NCBI RefSeq assembly: GCF_000720325.1
Contig: NZ_JOJM01000007.1
Span: forward strand, 166,598 to 230,597
DNA from: Streptomyces sp. NRRL B-1347
Lineage (GTDB): Bacteria; Actinomycetota; Actinomycetes; Streptomycetales; Streptomycetaceae
Reading direction: 5' to 3'
DNA: 64,000 nucleotides
The position numbers and the translations under genes were made by a program. The notes under the pieces were generated by a model. The model was given only the letters and a program-made list of their open reading frames with translations. It searched no databases and was not told where the DNA came from. Shown here in pieces: positions 63,837 to 64,000 of this stretch (position 1 is its first letter; every line of letters starts with the position of its first letter).

Positions 63837-64000
63837 CCAGCTGATCGCCCGCCAGATACAACTCACCCGCCACACCCACCGGCACCGGCCGCAGTCCCGC
63901 ATCCAGCACAAACACACGCGTGTTCCACACCGGACGGCCAATCGGCACCACCGGACCCTCACCCGCCTCGCAGGCCCAGGCCGTCACATCGACCGACGCC
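63837..64000 (-). CDS. NRPS adenylation domain fragment, continuing beyond the window
   Basis: Frame [41 protein letters not shown], the stretch between motifs A5 and A7 of an adenylation domain. It stops at GDQLA where GCTGGCG joins directly to the W-RADGN segment of the other frame. The specificity-determining part is outside the window. Confidence 0.75.

Noticed and set aside
1..64000. tRNA or rRNA genes, insertion sequences, integrase and att sites
   Set aside because: No cloverleaf, rRNA segment, transposase or terminal repeat was recognised on reading both strands.

Overview
The window is chromosomal DNA from a Streptomyces or a close relative. It is very GC-rich throughout, codons end mostly in G or C, and several Streptomyces-type hallmarks are present: a cvnABCD 'conservon', rare TTA (bldA-dependent) codons, many secreted hydrolases with Tat, Sec or lipoprotein signals, and a large nonribosomal peptide synthetase (NRPS). 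No tRNA, rRNA, CRISPR array, transposase or phage gene was seen.

0-16 kb: the 3' end of a GH18 chitinase, a Tat-exported polysaccharide lyase family 8 enzyme, a TTA-containing MFS exporter, and a convergent xanthine-dehydrogenase-type operon (FeS, FAD and Mo subunits plus XdhC). A TetR gene lies divergent to that operon, and a paired palindromic operator sits between them. Next comes a YjbQ-family gene and an alkanesulfonate operon (permease, ATPase, binding protein, monooxygenase). The operon is preceded by a 26-codon cysteine-containing leader peptide with a promoter that predicts a leaderless transcript. An FMO-like flavoprotein follows.

16-41 kb: a STAS anti-anti-sigma gene with a SigB-like promoter, a divergent MFS/FAD-monooxygenase pair, a serine hydrolase, a secreted S8 protease, a TTA-containing secreted M4 metalloprotease, an MltG-like protein, and an ABC exporter divergent from a MarR regulator. 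Then come a D-lactate-dehydrogenase-type FAD/FeS protein, a GH109-type oxidoreductase, an L,D-transpeptidase lipoprotein, and a heterodimeric ABC exporter whose two ATPase halves are degenerate in complementary ways. A 1.4 kb stretch without a supported gene carries 16-bp tandem repeats and leads into another MFS exporter.

41-53 kb: mostly housekeeping and signalling genes: a DUF457-type membrane protein, a DUF3516 helicase, a TesB thioesterase, a TPR protein, a DUF6397-like protein, an orphan roadblock protein, an F420/PPOX-type protein, the cvnABCD conservon and an MHYT-domain protein.

53-64 kb: the 3' part of a biosynthetic gene cluster read on the minus strand. The NRPS ends in a module predicted to add N-methylglycine, followed by a thioesterase. 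It leads into a cysteate-synthase-like PLP enzyme and a cysteine-dioxygenase-type cupin that overlaps it, then a strong terminator. The NRPS reading frame is broken at four places. At each break a conserved motif is missing and the sequence is shared between modules, so either the assembly has collapsed repeats or the synthetase is decayed. A recurring oddity of the window is short degenerate tandem repeats (12-30 bp) at gene ends, in intergenic DNA and in inter-domain linkers.
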